Of a stretch of 64,000 nucleotides of DNA, positions 24,862-38,752 are shown piece by piece; within the stretch, counting starts at the first letter, position 1, and each line of letters starts with the position of its first letter. This DNA is from Varroa destructor (Eukaryota > Arthropoda > Arachnida > Mesostigmata > Varroidae): NCBI RefSeq assembly GCF_002443255.2, contig NW_019211457.1:31301309-31365308 (forward strand), read 5' to 3'. Position numbers and translations under genes: made by a program. The notes under the pieces are model-generated. The model saw only the letters and a list, made by a program, of their open reading frames with translations, had not been told where the DNA came from and ran no database searches.

Positions 24862-24881
24862 ATTAGATTAATTAATCTAAT
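24862..24881. repeat. 20-bp perfect AT-rich palindrome
   Basis: ATTAGATTAATTAATCTAAT is its own reverse complement. It carries TTAATTAA at the centre and TAAT cores of the kind bound by homeodomain proteins. It lies about 230 bp beyond another perfect palindrome. The AT-richness makes a chance origin more possible here. Confidence 0.8.
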
Positions 24882-27800
24882 TAAGTCTTAACCGTCCTAG
24901 AGTACGTATGTTTGAATTTAGAGTAATACTATGATCATTGTACCAGTAGCTCGTTATCGTAGCCTAGGTCGCAACTATACGTAAACGAGCGGTTTTGAAG
25001 TGGTGGTATTCCTATGATACCTAATTAACACTCACATTAATTCAACAGTGTTCAATTGAGGACATCGATACTGGACTTGACAACAACGGGGAGCCGTGAC
25101 CTATTGAACAGCTGTTGCGTATTTGCCCGTTGACGTCTGAATTGACCTTAGGGACCTCAGATAAATACTTACTATGTAATGAAGACATAGTACGTGAAGT
25201 ATAGACAATTTATTTCTACCACTAGCTACGGACATCGCGAACTTTTTGAAAAATGGAAACTGTTGTTTGAATTTTCAGTCCAATAATGAATTAATCAGAG
25301 CGACTCAGAACATAAACTTCAAGCGCGAACTGCATGTAGAGACGGAATTGGGAGGGGAGTGGGGTCTGTTCTCGTCAGGTGTTCGTAGCTTTGTATATTT
25401 GAAGAGAAATTTTTTAATGCGTCCCTTATGAGTAAAATGAGGTACAGTTGCGCGTAAAGGATCAATGACGCGCCGCTTGCTTTGTTTTTATGTAATCAAA
25501 TGTTGCTTCTAATTTAGGTGACTATTTCTTTTCGAAGACGCCAAATGAAGTACGACGAGTCTTCGTTCGTATCCGAGGTTAGTTTTGAGTGAGTCGCATG
25601 TTCAGTCTCTCGTGAAGCTTCTCGCCAACACATGTTTCTACTATGAACCGAGAATGCGAAAAACTTAGAAAGACAAAAGTGTCGGTAGTCTATGAAACCA
25701 GACATGCATGCCGATCAACTCTCATAGTAGTAAGATCTAAAGAGACTTCACAGATAAAAGTATCGACAACAAGATTAAGATATGCTTGCCCATAGGATAG
25801 CAAAACTCGTTCTTTCTTCTTTAAAACGAATTCAAACTCAAGTTGATCTTCATTCATGTTGGAATCCTACAAAATAATGAGTTATATTGTTCCCTGCAAA
25901 ATGTAGTGAAATATTTGTGCGTGTATTCAACAAAGTTTACTGTTCACTTTCTCTTCTGTGTCAAACTCTGTGAACTATCAATTGGCACTTAACTTTCGCA
26001 GCTCACTTATGTATATATACATTTTATTACCAATATACTTGCAATACGGCAGTCCAATGATGGACGGGTATTTAATGTCTGCTTGATTTTATCAAAAATG
26101 ACATCACCCTATATTACAACGTTTATTTTATTCGATAATTTTTCATTTTGTTTGTTACCACTGCCGTGTTTGCTTGAGGCATCTGACATTTTGCATTAGT
26201 TAAACCCTCTCCTTCTCAATCGTAGCTTCGTGAAGTAGCGTTGGTTGAATGCAGTTCCTTCTATTTTTTTTAAAATTTCCTTCCTTCGCCATTAACAAGT
26301 GTTCGCGTTAGATCGCGACGTACAGGTTGAACCCATCGTTGCGTCCAGGACGAAACGTAGCGAAAAAAAGAAGCTCGATTCTACTGCGATACGTACGCTT
26401 GTCTGGCGCCCCCGACAGAGCTTAGTCTAAAATATTCATCGTTTCCAACCGGAGTGAATCAGTGAATAGGATTCTTCACACACGCAACCATTATCAATCT
26501 CGTCCACAACGAACAATCTTACAATTTAAACATCCCGCGTTTGAAGGATACGTCCTCCGGATACCCTGAGCACCGGCACATGCAACATCATAAAGTCGCC
26601 ACTGGACGCCACCAGTGGACAGGACGATCTCCAACGGCGACCATACAGCGACGTGCGCGTTTGCGTGTACACCTACGCAGGTGGCAATACATAAAGTGTC
26701 GGTGACGCAATGAACCAACTCTATAGAGACAACCCATAGAGATAACTGTGGTATCGTTGTGACATACTGACCGACGCTGTGTAGCATAACTTGTGTGAAG
26801 TTTGTCTTCGTTGCACGAGATCGAAGATGATACTGGCAACGGTTGTTAATTGCTATGCCCAGTGCAATACACGGTTAAGCTTTCATGTCGGTGGAATGGA
26901 TGGTAAGAGAACCGGTAGCCATGGCTGATAGGACGTCTTCGTTTAGAACATAGAGTGAGTGACGATGCTACTGTCATCGTTATACCAGCTATAGTCGTTG
27001 TAGGTTGTAACGAACACCGGCGCGAAGTAGTCATAGATTTGCTGTTTGCCATTGCCGAAATCGACTACGCAGTAACAGACACTAGTTACGATGTTATTGT
27101 TGTTATAGCTACAGACAGCTGGATCGCTGTAGGAAGCACACGTTTAACCCATCCCATAAATTCTTCGGCATGTACATCACTCCGTGAAGGGAGCATTTGT
27201 GCAACGTCTATTAAACGTTATTATGCGTTGATACTGTCATCCGTCCGGACGACAGAGAAACGCTAAATGACTATACAATTGTGGCGGCGCCGAGCTTCGG
27301 GCGGCTTGAGCGACACCATCACGGTACCTACCCTCTTTCACATTGACGGTAATGCGTACATGAGATCGCAGCCATGTGTAGCTCTTCCTGCATCCTGATG
27401 AGATGCGCACCTGTGTTTTGTGTTCCCATAGAGAAGTTGCTCTATTACACAACTGTCACTGTTAGCATTATTCATCTCGATTAGCGAAAATCTATACGTG
27501 TATATGTTGTGATGACTAGCTAGCCGATGACGGGACCGGTACCGCTTTCTATCGTAGTTGGTCATCGTTTTTGCTCACGCCTGCGGGGCGGGATGCTTTG
27601 ACTATGCGAAGCTTTCTCCGGAGTTGGGGAAACTTGTTCTAATTCATTATGAAATATATAATCACTATAGCTTACAGTACGGCCATATTATATGAATCCT
27701 CGTTGTGTCGAGGCCAGAATTTGTGTGCACTAGATTGTGTGAAATGCTGAACGAACTGCGCTTGTATCGCCCAACGCCGATAACCTTAAGATAATGACTG

Positions 27801-28444
27801 TTTAGGCAGGTGACAGTATACAGATGATCACAAAGTCCCACTGCCTCTCTGGCCCATTATCGGTCGGCGTAAACATCAGGGACAACTCGAATCGTGTGCA
27901 AACTGGGACCCCGAATGGCCATCTTCGGACGGCTTGAATATTTAGATCAGCTCTATTGGCTATTAGGGATTGAAGTTATACGTACAGAACGTATTGCCAA
28001 TTTGCCAAATCTTCTAACATGGCCACAAGTGAAACGGGAGGTCTTGTAATCAAGCGAGACGAGCACTTTTTGTCTACAGTGGTGCTAATTTAGAACAAAA
28101 CAATCTTTCTTGTTGAGATATGTAAACATTGTTTCACACGTTACTATGAGGGCCGACATATATACCTATGTGGGTGCACACCGTATCTGGTGATAATTAG
28201 TTAATCGATGTTTTTTTTTTGTTTATGTAGTGCTATAAATACCTTCTAGAATGTTTCGTGGGTAAAAAAACAATGCAATTGAAGAAAGCACAACATCTGA
28301 CTACGAAGAAGAAGAAGTAAATTCTTTTGGAAAAAAGTTCTTTCAAAAAGAAATAGTCTTTCGAAACCGACCTGACTTTGGCTAGTTAATTACAAAACAA
28401 AAAAAAAAATGACGAAGAGAGACGTTCTCACTTGGTTCCTTAAC

Positions 28445-28470
28445 TGATGATGATGATGATGATGATGATG
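28445..28470. repeat. (TGA)n microsatellite, 26 bp
   Basis: More than eight units of the same GAT-class motif as the array at 20164. Confidence 0.95.
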
Positions 28471-29369
28471 CGAAGTATTAATAAATGTAGTGACAACAAA
28501 ACTATTAGCTCATGAGGTTTATAAAAGAACACTTTAATAGAACTTGATATCGGTCTAGGCTGTACGGATATATTCCAACGGCAACCGCATCCCTTCCGTC
28601 GTTGGTGCTTTACGACCCCACGAATCTTGCCAACGAAACGGCAATTCAGGTCGCATCATTAAGTGTCACTTAGTTTAAGCCATCGTCTGTGTTCGTACCC
28701 CTGGCGAAGACCGACCACTATTTTTATGGTTATTATTATTATAATGATCATCAATATACTTTTAGGTCGTCCAGATACGAATGGAATATGAATGAAAGTG
28801 AATAATGGCAGTCAGCAACAAAGCAATAATTGTAACAATGATATCTAGAGCTGCCTTTTTTTGGACCACGGTTAAAGGACTACACACAAGGACAATACGA
28901 AATGAAAGGTAGCCACACAACTGTCGCGTTGGCTACATTCGTCTATCAGCTCATTTGTTCGCAAAACATCTTTTTGTCTTGTGATTCGTGGTACAACGGT
29001 ACTTGCCATTTGTCCCTTCAAGCTTTGACCGTTTTATGATCCCGCGTAATATTGCCTCCATAGGCTACCCCAGGGCGCAAATGATGAAAAGTGTCAATCG
29101 TTACAACGCCAACTGCTATTGTGATTTGGCAGCGTTCGCAGCATCGACCGTAGGCCGACCGCGCCCCATTTCGTTAGCAAGCGAATTGTCCCGCCAGTCG
29201 GGATCACTGATTGCACCACAGCATTCTTGATGATTCGCGCGGAGCTGCTGGAAACACGCGCCGATGGTGGTCGTGAGGGAAACCATATTGGCCAAGAGCG
29301 GACTACCTGTGCAAAGGACGACAACCTCCCTGGCATCAGGACCAGCAGCAGAAATAACCCGTTGTATAA

Positions 29370-29630
29370 ATGCGCCATAGCTTACGGCGACGTTACGGTC
29401 CTCTTAGATCGAGTTCGTTTGTTGTGCTTGTTTTGCTGGCTGCCCTCTTCAAAGGCTACTACTTTCAGAAGGCAGCTTTCAGCGTAAAGAAAGTGGATTA
29501 CGCAAGGCAGGGGACATTCCTTTACTCATCCATTCTCGCAGGCGTTCCCGCTGTTGCACTGCGCATCGTCGCTTTGAGTGCCAGAAACTGCGCTAAATGG
29601 GTACTAACATTAGTGACTGCTCGACGGTAG
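29370..29630 (+). CDS. candidate membrane-protein ORF or first exon
   Basis: A true ATG follows an in-frame TAA and opens 86 codons rich in C/G-ending choices, unlike the surrounding DNA. Two hydrophobic segments are visible: FVVLVLLAALF (about residues 17-27) and LYSSILAGVPAVALRIVAL (about 50-68). The C-terminus is basic. Just before the stop, ACG|GTAGGTG is a plausible splice donor, so the ORF could be a first coding exon. The base at -3 is T, a poor start context. The opposite strand also holds a 94-codon ORF (29378-29094) with a signal-like start, so G+C-rich composition alone may be keeping both frames open. Function not recognised. Confidence 0.25.
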   Translation: MRHSLRRRYGPLRSSSFVVLVLLAALFKGYYFQKAAFSVKKVDYARQGTFLYSSILAGVPAVALRIVALSARNCAKWVLTLVTARR

Positions 29631-32600
29631 GTGAAAAAGTTAAGCCTTACCAGGAAGTCAATGACGACAACAACCACGAAGGCAACAAATATAAACGGGC
29701 TAGTCAAAGACGCTAGAACGGAGGGAACTGTAGCTGCCAACGGAATCCTAAGTGTTCGTTGTAATAGATTGCTGGGAAAGATTACTGCGAGGAACGACTT
29801 ACGTCTGATAGATAGACTCAATGCTGTTTTTCCTTTTATCCATATCATAGACATACGGTATCATTGTTGTGGTAACTTGTTGCTTTCTCTTTGATCACTG
29901 TGTTGCTCCTTATGCCAGTCTCGGTCTTTGGTCAGTTAGCCATTCTAATCTGTAACTGGCCAAAAGATAATAAGTACTAGATGACAAATATACTTCATTT
30001 TTTTGCTTAGGCATATGTTGACATACTATGCCAGTAAGAGGGTGGGAAGCAAGAGACCAAAAAGCTGTTGGTGCAAGATCTCGTCTTTGCATTGGGAGTA
30101 CGTACCATTAACCCATCGCTTCAGGCGTTTCCCTTGTTTTTCCGTGCATGCTTACTAGTCGTGTGTGCATTGATGTCTAATTCTGGCCCCATTTTCAATA
30201 ATAATAATAATGTTTGAAGTCAAATGATTGGATAGATCATTATTAAAGTAGTAATCTTACAATGCTCCTTGTCTGGGCGACACCAGTCGTTAATGTAAAA
30301 GAGTTATAAGAAAGGTCACTTTTACTTTTTTTCACAATTATTTATTCTGTAATGAGCCGTCTATTATAGCTGTTACAGGCAAGTCTCCTGTTGCGGAGTA
30401 CGGGAACGTTGGTCGCAGTTCCTTAGTAGGACATATGCACTCGCCGGTTTTCAAGTTCATGGGCTTAATCCTAGTTGCTTTTTAAGGTAGGAGCACCCAA
30501 AAAATGATGGTTTTTATTACTTTGAAAACGTCTACTACAAAACAGAGTTTACGGCTAGAATAGAATTTGAAGCGAAGCCGTTTAACGACTATCCAGGCCA
30601 GGTAAACTATTTTTAGTTAATTAACTGGAAATTGTTCGACTACAGGCCAGTGTTAAATTCCAGGTTTCTACTGTATTCTTACACTTTTGCTATCGATCGG
30701 ATCATTCCGCTCTACTTCGAGCAGACGGGGTAACTTTGAAGATGGTGCAGCGTTAATATAATCCTTTACCATTTTTGGTAGCCAGCTTCAAAACTGTGCC
30801 CTGCTAAAAGAAAAACCTCACTAAAAGTCGGTTCCATCATACATTACTTGGCATAAGTTATTTAAGTGTTTTACTTCATGTGTATCTCAACTTAAGTAAT
30901 GAAACTTCGATGTATTCGAAAATCTTCTTAAAATTCAACTATAAATTCTATTTGTTGTTGGACGTCCACCGAGAGTGATGCACTTATCTTACTACACGTA
31001 TTGGACAAATGTGCTCTATCATATCCGTGCCCATTTTGCCTCCCTTGGATACCACAATACCCGTTCATTTATTATTATAAAGCACATTTACTCCTGCCTC
31101 TTAGATTATAGCAATCACTTCCGCTTAGATAAGAGTTCATCGAGAAGTTTTTTTTACATGACTAGTTGGGCGACATGTTATCTTCTTCACGTTCACCAGC
31201 TGGCCAGTTGCTTCTAATATCAAGCACTTGTGAAGAGCTCCTCATGACATATCGATCAGGGCCGCTGGGGGATGTGATCATTTGACAGGCGTGACAGATC
31301 GGCCATACAAATCAGCAACGGGCAGCTTCGATATGTACATTATAGGTTAGCAGCGTGGGTCACGGTGAGTATATATAATAGGATGAAAAACGAGGTTCGG
31401 CATTGGTAACAATGGTGCTTCGAAATTACATTTAGAGCACTAAAAATGAAGCTAAACTTTCTACAGGTCATGAAAATGTTGTACTGCATTTATTTCGCCA
31501 TAAGTTAGTTGTGGCTGACCACAGGAAGTGCATGGATCAAATACGCCAGTACAAAGAAGCCCAACTCAACGTCAATCCAAAATGTTGACTTTTTTTTTTA
31601 ATTAGAAAACAAATGTTGGGCGTAATGAATGATCTTTATGGTTAATGAACTCGGCTTTCGTTTGTTTCTGAATTTAGTGAGTCTCACCGTTATTATCTCT
31701 GTAATTACAGTAGGTGTTGAAATAGCCTTTGAGCTCTTTGGACAAAAATAAACCGAGTTCTACTTTTAGCGTGTGCTGGTCGTTTAGCCGCTAAAAATCA
31801 GCACGTGTAATTCTTTTCGTTTTGTGACAAAGATGAACAGCTGTTATATTTGCAGTTCTTTCCTCTAACTCTATATCTTCAAACTGCAATGTTGTCTCAG
31901 AGCCCCAAACCATAACAGAAGCACCAAGCAGATAAAAACATCTTAGGTAACTGTAGCGAAAAAAAGTAACGCCAGAATAGAAATAAACAACGTTTATAAA
32001 AAGCGCCATCTTCACGGTACCCCGACTACTAGCCCTCTAATAGATTAAGGGCTGAATGAACTCAATAGATATTGTTGTTGTACTTATTTCGTGCTTCCAA
32101 CAAGTATTATGCCTAGTGTAAACCTGGTAAAGGCAGCGGTCTTGACACACCGCCATTTTTATTGTTCCCGATCGTCCTCGCTCGCTAATTGCTCGTTGAA
32201 GAATCGAGTACCTCTAATATTCAAACGATTTTTTGCCAATCTTTTCAATCGTTTGCCTCCTCTGAGTCGACCTTCACATTGTTAATGATACTGAACGATT
32301 ATTGACGAAAGAATGTGCAGCCTCAATGCCCGAGACAGACTTCTGCTATTTAAATAGTAAATGCTCATAGACTTTCAGCCGTTAGCTGGGGCAAACATGT
32401 AAATGTTTGATGATGATTTCAGTGACTCTTTTGGTGGCTAGACGCTCCTTAATTTTGCATTTTTTCCCCGTTCACAACACTATCGTCATTGTCTCTTTAA
32501 ATTGTTGCTCCTGCAGCAGTGGTCTGCTAATAGCGTTGTTCCTGTTTGTCGCTTGGTTCAATACTGCTTCGGTCTTCACCTCCAAAGTATTCTGAACATA

Positions 32601-33412
32601 GCTTTCGAAGATCGCTTGAAGAGCTTCAAGGAGATGTGCACAATTATACTTGGCAGTTGTTAGGAGCTTGACCAATGCCCGTCGTCAATGCAGCTCATTT
32701 ATTTTAACTCACTATGACGACGGCGGGGGCGATGCTGGCTACAATGATGCGCATATTCATGATGGGTTGGACTGTTACGTTTTTGTCGTTCCGGGATATT
32801 TGTGCCGGGATGACTAGCACGTTGCGGCAATTCAATAGCGTAATAGGTAATGCTTTCTGCAGCCTTGTTTTTGGCGAACGGGGTCAGGAACAGCGTAGAG
32901 TGAAGCGTATGAAGTGCACGGACACATGTTCATAAACTACGCCCGCATAACACGTCTACAGTGGGACGTTTGCTGCCTCTAACCGCTAATCGATGACGGC
33001 CCGACGCAGAACTTTGCGTTCAACACGATGTTGCCGTCGACAGATTTTGTTCAGCGATTTGTTCTTAACTGTTTTCTTCCGGGAATCTACAAGGGAAAAC
33101 GACGTGATGGTGCAGAATCGACTAGTAAAACTATTGGTCGATACGTAATGGTGATGGTTTACATGTGCGTACTGGCTGGCTTTGTAAGCCTGCGGTGGTC
33201 CGCGACCCCTCGCTAGGAGAGATCGTCTGTGAGAAAAATTCTAATTTGGACATTGTACTTATAACGACGGGCAGGCGACGATAATGAAAACCTTGCTAAC
33301 AGTATTCAACTAAAACATAGTCCCAGGGCTGTTACAGCAGCCGGCTAAAAATCTTACGAGCGAAGAAAATTAAGAAGAGGTGCGCGAACGGTAGCTAAGA
33401 AAAAAGCTAGAA

Positions 33413-33413
<1 letters not shown>

Positions 33414-33465
<52 letters not shown>
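33414..33465. repeat. (TA)26 microsatellite
   Basis: The longest pure TA array in the window, 52 bp uninterrupted, followed by an interrupted tail (AATATGTATATAGATA). Likely length-variable between individuals. Confidence 0.95.
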
Positions 33466-33469
<4 letters not shown>

Positions 33470-34185
33470 TGTATATAGATAAAGGTGAGAGATCATTAAT
33501 TACAACACGGGTAATTTAGATAAGGGGTTGTAGATTGATAGCTCTTATAGTGTAATTTATGTAACGGTTATAACAGCAGTACAAAAGACGACAGTTGAGG
33601 TCCAGTGAAGCTCAAAGCATAGGAGTAGCGCAGTTGAGGTCACGGCTGACACGTGTGACTCTTCGATACAGCGTGTGATATCGAATGCGATCCCTGAAGT
33701 ATGCGTTGGATAATGGAAACACATTGTTAAGGATTGCAATGCAAATTCATATCTAAGCGACCTCCTGACTCATGCCTATTAAGAATGTTATCAGTTAAAA
33801 ATGGTGCTATGTTATTGTGGTATGAATTTGAATATAGAGAAAACTTGTACCGATTGGTAGCTAATGTGCTCTATATTATATAAAGCGCCGATATTTGAAT
33901 AAATATAGCAGACAAAATGCTAGTTTATTGACTCATAGGCGTTCTTCTTTGGAAGCTGCCGGAAGTAGTCTGATCACGAGCAATACGCCGTTTCGGAAAC
34001 AGATTTTCAATGTTTTATATACATTTAGCGCTGTTGGAATTAATCTGCCAGTATGACTGCTATGACAGACCACTTATAGTGCCGGAGTTGTCATGGACAC
34101 ACGGAATACTCCCAATGACATTATACTACTGTCAATTTCATCGCCGTTAAATGTCTATGGTCACTCTGGCCTGACTGGTCCATGC

Positions 34186-34202
34186 AGATAGATAGATAGA
34201 TA
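34186..34202. repeat. (GATA)4 array
   Basis: Four consecutive GATA-class units. They could also be read as clustered GATA-factor sites. Confidence 0.85.
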
Positions 34203-34621
34203 TCATTCACAGACACATGATAAAATCGCGAAATATCGAGTGTATTCGCTGGACAACTCTTACGAAAGAAGTGAACCGGCTGACCGTTTCGATTGGTGTT
34301 CTAATTCTGTTTTGTCCATTGAGGAGAAATCAAGAGGATTGTTTGGCCTGAAAAAAAAGGGAACGAAGTGTGATACTGGATCTGCTAGGATAAAGTTGTC
34401 TAGGTCTGAAATCGGTTGTAGGCACGGTCAGCTGAAAGAAGCAACTAGGTTGTTGAAGCAATTCTTAATTAACGTCAGGCTTAAAAGTCAAAACATTTGT
34501 ATAAATAAGTAGGGACTACTTTACATTGCGTGACTAACAATGCAAGCTTAAATGATTTACTGTAAAGATGCCAGGAAGCGAAAATACGTAAAAGAAATAT
34601 AAAAACATGAGCAGTCCTTAA

Positions 34622-34653
34622 TACGTATATATATATATATATATATATACGTA
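34622..34653. repeat. TA array capped by TACGTA on both sides, 32-bp palindrome
   Basis: Alternating TA is bounded by TACGTA at each end, which makes the whole block a perfect palindrome. The symmetric caps suggest either foldback copying or independent point changes at mirror positions. Confidence 0.8.
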
Positions 34654-36385
34654 CGAGGTGCAGTCTAACACATGTTGAATCACAATATATTTTTTAAATA
34701 ACATTACCTGCATGTTATGTTTATTGTACATAATAATAATAATACTAGATAAATATCTGTGTGGACAGTCTAATAGTGGTTATTTCACCCCTATGTTGAA
34801 GAGGTTGTTAACGGTAAAACTATTAAAAGATGTGTAAAAATTCAATTGGTAGGCAAAAGAGAACCTAGGGCAAGTTGATTTCTTAACATTGGGCCAGAGG
34901 AGTACTTCAGTAAATACAGTCGATAATATTAAAGAAAGCTGATATTTTATTACAGCAGTCTTTTGGGTCCTGTTCATGTCGCCGATTTTCTGTTGCTCGA
35001 GTTATGTCTGTCGTTCACTTGCTCGCATATGATACCGTCTTAGTCCAAAATATACATATATAATAAGTATAGCAAATATCTTTAGCCATTTGTTTTTCGT
35101 CGTAGATTTATTACTTTACTAGAATATAAAAGGTACGCATTTATGCTGTATGGCTAACGGAGCAGCAATGAGCAGAAGTAGCACTTGCTACTATATCTGA
35201 TCTTCGTCAATATTTTCTTCCTTTCTAGTCAGAGGACAACCCTTCATTCACGAAAGAGTAAATATCTATTATACATATACAGACGACAGATCGGACGATC
35301 TCACTAGATCTATTATTATTATAGGATTAGTTTGTTATATCTTCTTAGATACTGCAGCGGACAAATCATAGATAGTTAGTTAGCGGTCAGTCGGAATAGG
35401 TCGATAGGCCGGACGGTCCTCGTTACCTCGTCCAGGTAATTACTAGCAGGCTTTGCGAGCTTCGGTGAAGCAGCTTAGCGACTATTAAGAAAATTATACC
35501 GCGCGCTATATAGAGAAATCTTCGGACGGGTCCCGTTAAATATCAGTTAGAAGTTGTCCATCGTCATCGCGTGCATGAAATCAAAAAACAACTGTTCAAA
35601 AAACACTTGAGGGCTAACTTACTCACTAGACGTTAGTTAAATTAAGAAGCTCACTGTTCTCTCACGAGTTCGGTTATTGAACAGTACAGTTCCTATAGAA
35701 TGTTGTCGTACATAGGAACGGTTCAGCAATAATATAAACAAATATCATACTATTAGGCCGATGACGACGGCTCTAAGTACTGATATACTACTGGTAACTG
35801 TAGCAAATATTTATAGACTGTGGATATAAGGCTCAACGAACGGCAGAATTTACAATATCTCTCATTAATAAAAAGAATTTCTATAACATTTCATATATAT
35901 GACAAGGATTCAGGTTAACTGCTATTAGAGAACGAGCCAGTGAATAGAAGTCACGGGTAAATAAGATCTCAAACGTACATTTCGGCCATTGTTAATGAAT
36001 TTTTTTAACGAGGTATATTATATTAGCCATTATTATATTAGCAAATATTAGCCAACAATAGCTTGCTATAGGGCAATCACTATGCCCTCTATGACAATTC
36101 GTTTTCGATCTACGTTTCATCCAATTGTCCCAATGTATTTCCTATCATACTGATTTAGTGAAATTCATTCATCGTGACCGCATTCTATCTCATAACTTTT
36201 GCTCGGCCAAGTTATAGTTTTGTTTTCTACGCTACGCGATACTTTTAGCGTTATTGCCGCGACTGCTCCTTCTAACCAGTTACTGCCGTGTTTCATCGAG
36301 GCGCGGTAGGTTAAATACATACTATGTCCACACAATAGCTCCCCTGTCCTATTCGTCCTGCGAGACGCCTTTACCATTATTGTTA

Positions 36386-36529
36386 ATGACTTCATCCATA
36401 ACTGCAGGTTTCCTTGTTGCCGTAATTATACTTTTAGCTGTTGCGGTTACTATTTACAATGAAAGTGGAAAACACGCGTCTGCGAAAATCTGTGGACATC
36501 GCGATCGTTACGCCGCGCATTTGTGTTAA
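36386..36529 (+). CDS. hypothetical 47-residue single-pass membrane peptide
   Basis: An ATG opens a short ORF with an eight-residue polar lead (MTSSITAG), one clean hydrophobic segment (FLVAVIILLAVAVTIY) and a basic tail containing two cysteines. The layout matches small one-pass membrane peptides. An acceptor-like AACTGCAG just before the hydrophobic segment means it could instead be an exon start. The start context is poor (T at -3). Not recognised. Confidence 0.15.
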   Translation: MTSSITAGFLVAVIILLAVAVTIYNESGKHASAKICGHRDRYAAHLC

Positions 36530-38730
36530 TGACGCGTACAAATCAATGCAAACTGCCAGCAGCTGAACGAAGCTTTATTTCATGGTTACGGACGCTTGAC
36601 GTAGCAACAGTCGTTATTACTTCGTTCGTTGCAAAGAACCGACTCTTCCTTGCGTCCGAAGAAAGAACAGCGGCCGTACAAACTGTGCATCATGTTGTTC
36701 TGGTAGCGAAATATAGATAGTTTTTAAAGTAGGCTCTGTATGAGCAGCTACGTGTACGCGCGAATAAACAGCCACCAGACCAGGAAAGATCGCTGGTCAG
36801 AAGTCTGTCGATTAAAACCTTTTTTTTTTAAGGCAGAGCGGCCACACAGCACTGGATCAAGCAGGGCAAAAGTGATTAACGAATATCAGAGATCAGGAAC
36901 ATTTTCAGTCTATTTTTATCCAGACCGTGAAGAAAGTAATTCAATTCAATTGTGTGGCTGCTTAAAGATGTATGAGAAATGTATAGAGACGATTACTGAG
37001 TAACGCTAATTAGGGAACGATACTACGACCCATTAGTTAATAGTTTTAAGGAACTTTTATTACAGTCGAACGGTTGGATGCACGGCAGGTTGGTTTTTTA
37101 CACAACTAATGGTCTAACCTTTATCGGAAAACCCATACCTGGGCAAGTTGAGTTTCGCCGGACACGGGCGAAATTTGTTCGTATTAAGATTATCTATATT
37201 AAGCCTAAATTAAGCGAGTTCGTCGAGCTCAACGTTCGAGTTTCAACCAATCATGTATTATTGAAAATAGATAGATAAGGCGCGTAAAGTAGCATCGCGT
37301 TTAGATTTGGGTTTAAACGGTAGTCAGGGACTACTCATGAACGTTTTCGCCGATAGATAATTTAAATGTGACAAAATCTATATTTAATATTACTGTGACC
37401 GCATCTAGCTTGCGCTGAAGATAATTATATATAGGCTGAAACAGTGCTCCGATTAATGTTATGCCTTTAGCATCAGATAAATCAGGAGCCTTAAATTAAA
37501 CGCCACACTCGTATCATTGTAGGTCCTCTCATTTACATAACAAAAGTGTACCTGAATTGAATCTAAATTAAATTGAAAACAATAAACAATGGTCATAATT
37601 TCTTATCAAGCGTTGAAACTGAAACGTTGAATTGATTTCCGGGGTTCTAAACGGTAAATTTCCGTGCGTCACTATCCTGCTTGGCCTCCTATGTTCATTT
37701 ATGCATAGCACACGCTGTACTCTTTAGTACTGAAAAAATACCTCGTTGTTTTTAAAAATTTTAGATTTTGAGCGCTTCTTGAAAGTTCATCGCGTGTCCC
37801 ACAGATCCACGTTACGCCATTTACGGTACTATGGGGCTGAAGAACTTCACTGAATGTCAGTAAACATATGTAACATCTTTGCCGAAGGCTCATAATTCAT
37901 ACGAGAACAGGCCTACATGAATCATTCGTAAGCACCTCAGAATAACCCTTGATCCCTAAAAATAACATAATCGTATAACACAGTAGTTGATTGTGAGACC
38001 ACTAGGACTTTTGGCGCAGTTTTAGCATGATCCTTTCTTAGGGGCGACGTAAGCTACAGGCGGTCAGATAAGCCATGCACGAAATGAAAGATAAATGGGC
38101 TAAGTGTACCAAGTTGAATTGAGAGTAGGGTGGTAAGAGAGGAAAAATTACACTTATTTGTCTGGTTCTTTCGACCACAACGGTAAACTGCGCACCGTCT
38201 TAATATCAATTTACTAAAATCAGCATACATAATACTTAGTGTTTATATATGTATATATCAGTGCAAGAGAACAACGTTAATGGTGCCGGTGATTCGTGTA
38301 GCCAGTCGCTCGATGTTCTGTTAGACAATGAAAGCAACACCTAGCAATGTTGTGGCCGGAGCCGTTACGGCCTGCCTCATCGTTTTGTAAGCGCCTTGCC
38401 AGTGCCTACTTCGTCAGCATTTTCCCGAGGCGATCGTTTTATTCGGGGGTGGACGGCAACGACGCCATGTCCACAAACGACGCCAATGTTTTACGGCAGT
38501 ACACGCATTTATGACATTTGTACACGGTTATGCTGGCTGTGTTTCCTTTTGTTCAGGTGTGATAACCATCATTACTTGTCATTCTAGTGACAAGGCGTTC
38601 TCGCGAGCGATTTTTAATTAGGTAGCTAAATATATATATGTAAGTAGAACAACTGAGAGGGTGTCTGCTACGTAGAGACGCATCCGTACGGCGCAATATG
38701 TGTATCCCTTAATGATGTCTATGGCGACGA

Positions 38731-38752
38731 TTGTTGTTGTTGTTGTTGTTGT
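38731..38752. repeat. (TTG)7 microsatellite
   Basis: Seven pure units. No credible reading frame contains them. Confidence 0.95.

Larger units (their letters stand above)
19820..29365. other. no gene recognised; palindromes and microsatellites
   Basis: Alternates AT-rich DNA with G+C-richer patches (19.9-20.7, 22.0-23.5, 26.2-27.6 and 28.6-29.4 kb). The patch at 26.5-27.6 kb has open frames on both strands, one Val/Ile-rich (26955-27266), but none has a clear start, domain or splice border. A (GGTAC)n run lies at about 20030-20045. Confidence 0.45.

Noticed and set aside
26955..27266. Val/Ile-rich 103-codon frame resembling beta-strand-rich protein
   Set aside because: GTG start; richness follows from GTT/GTC/ATA-rich DNA; no borders or domain.
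29094..29378. 94-codon minus-strand ORF with signal-peptide-like start (MAHLYNGLFLLLVLMPG)
   Set aside because: Lies in a patch where several frames on both strands are open from composition; the plus-strand ORF overlapping its start has better coding texture and a donor-like end.
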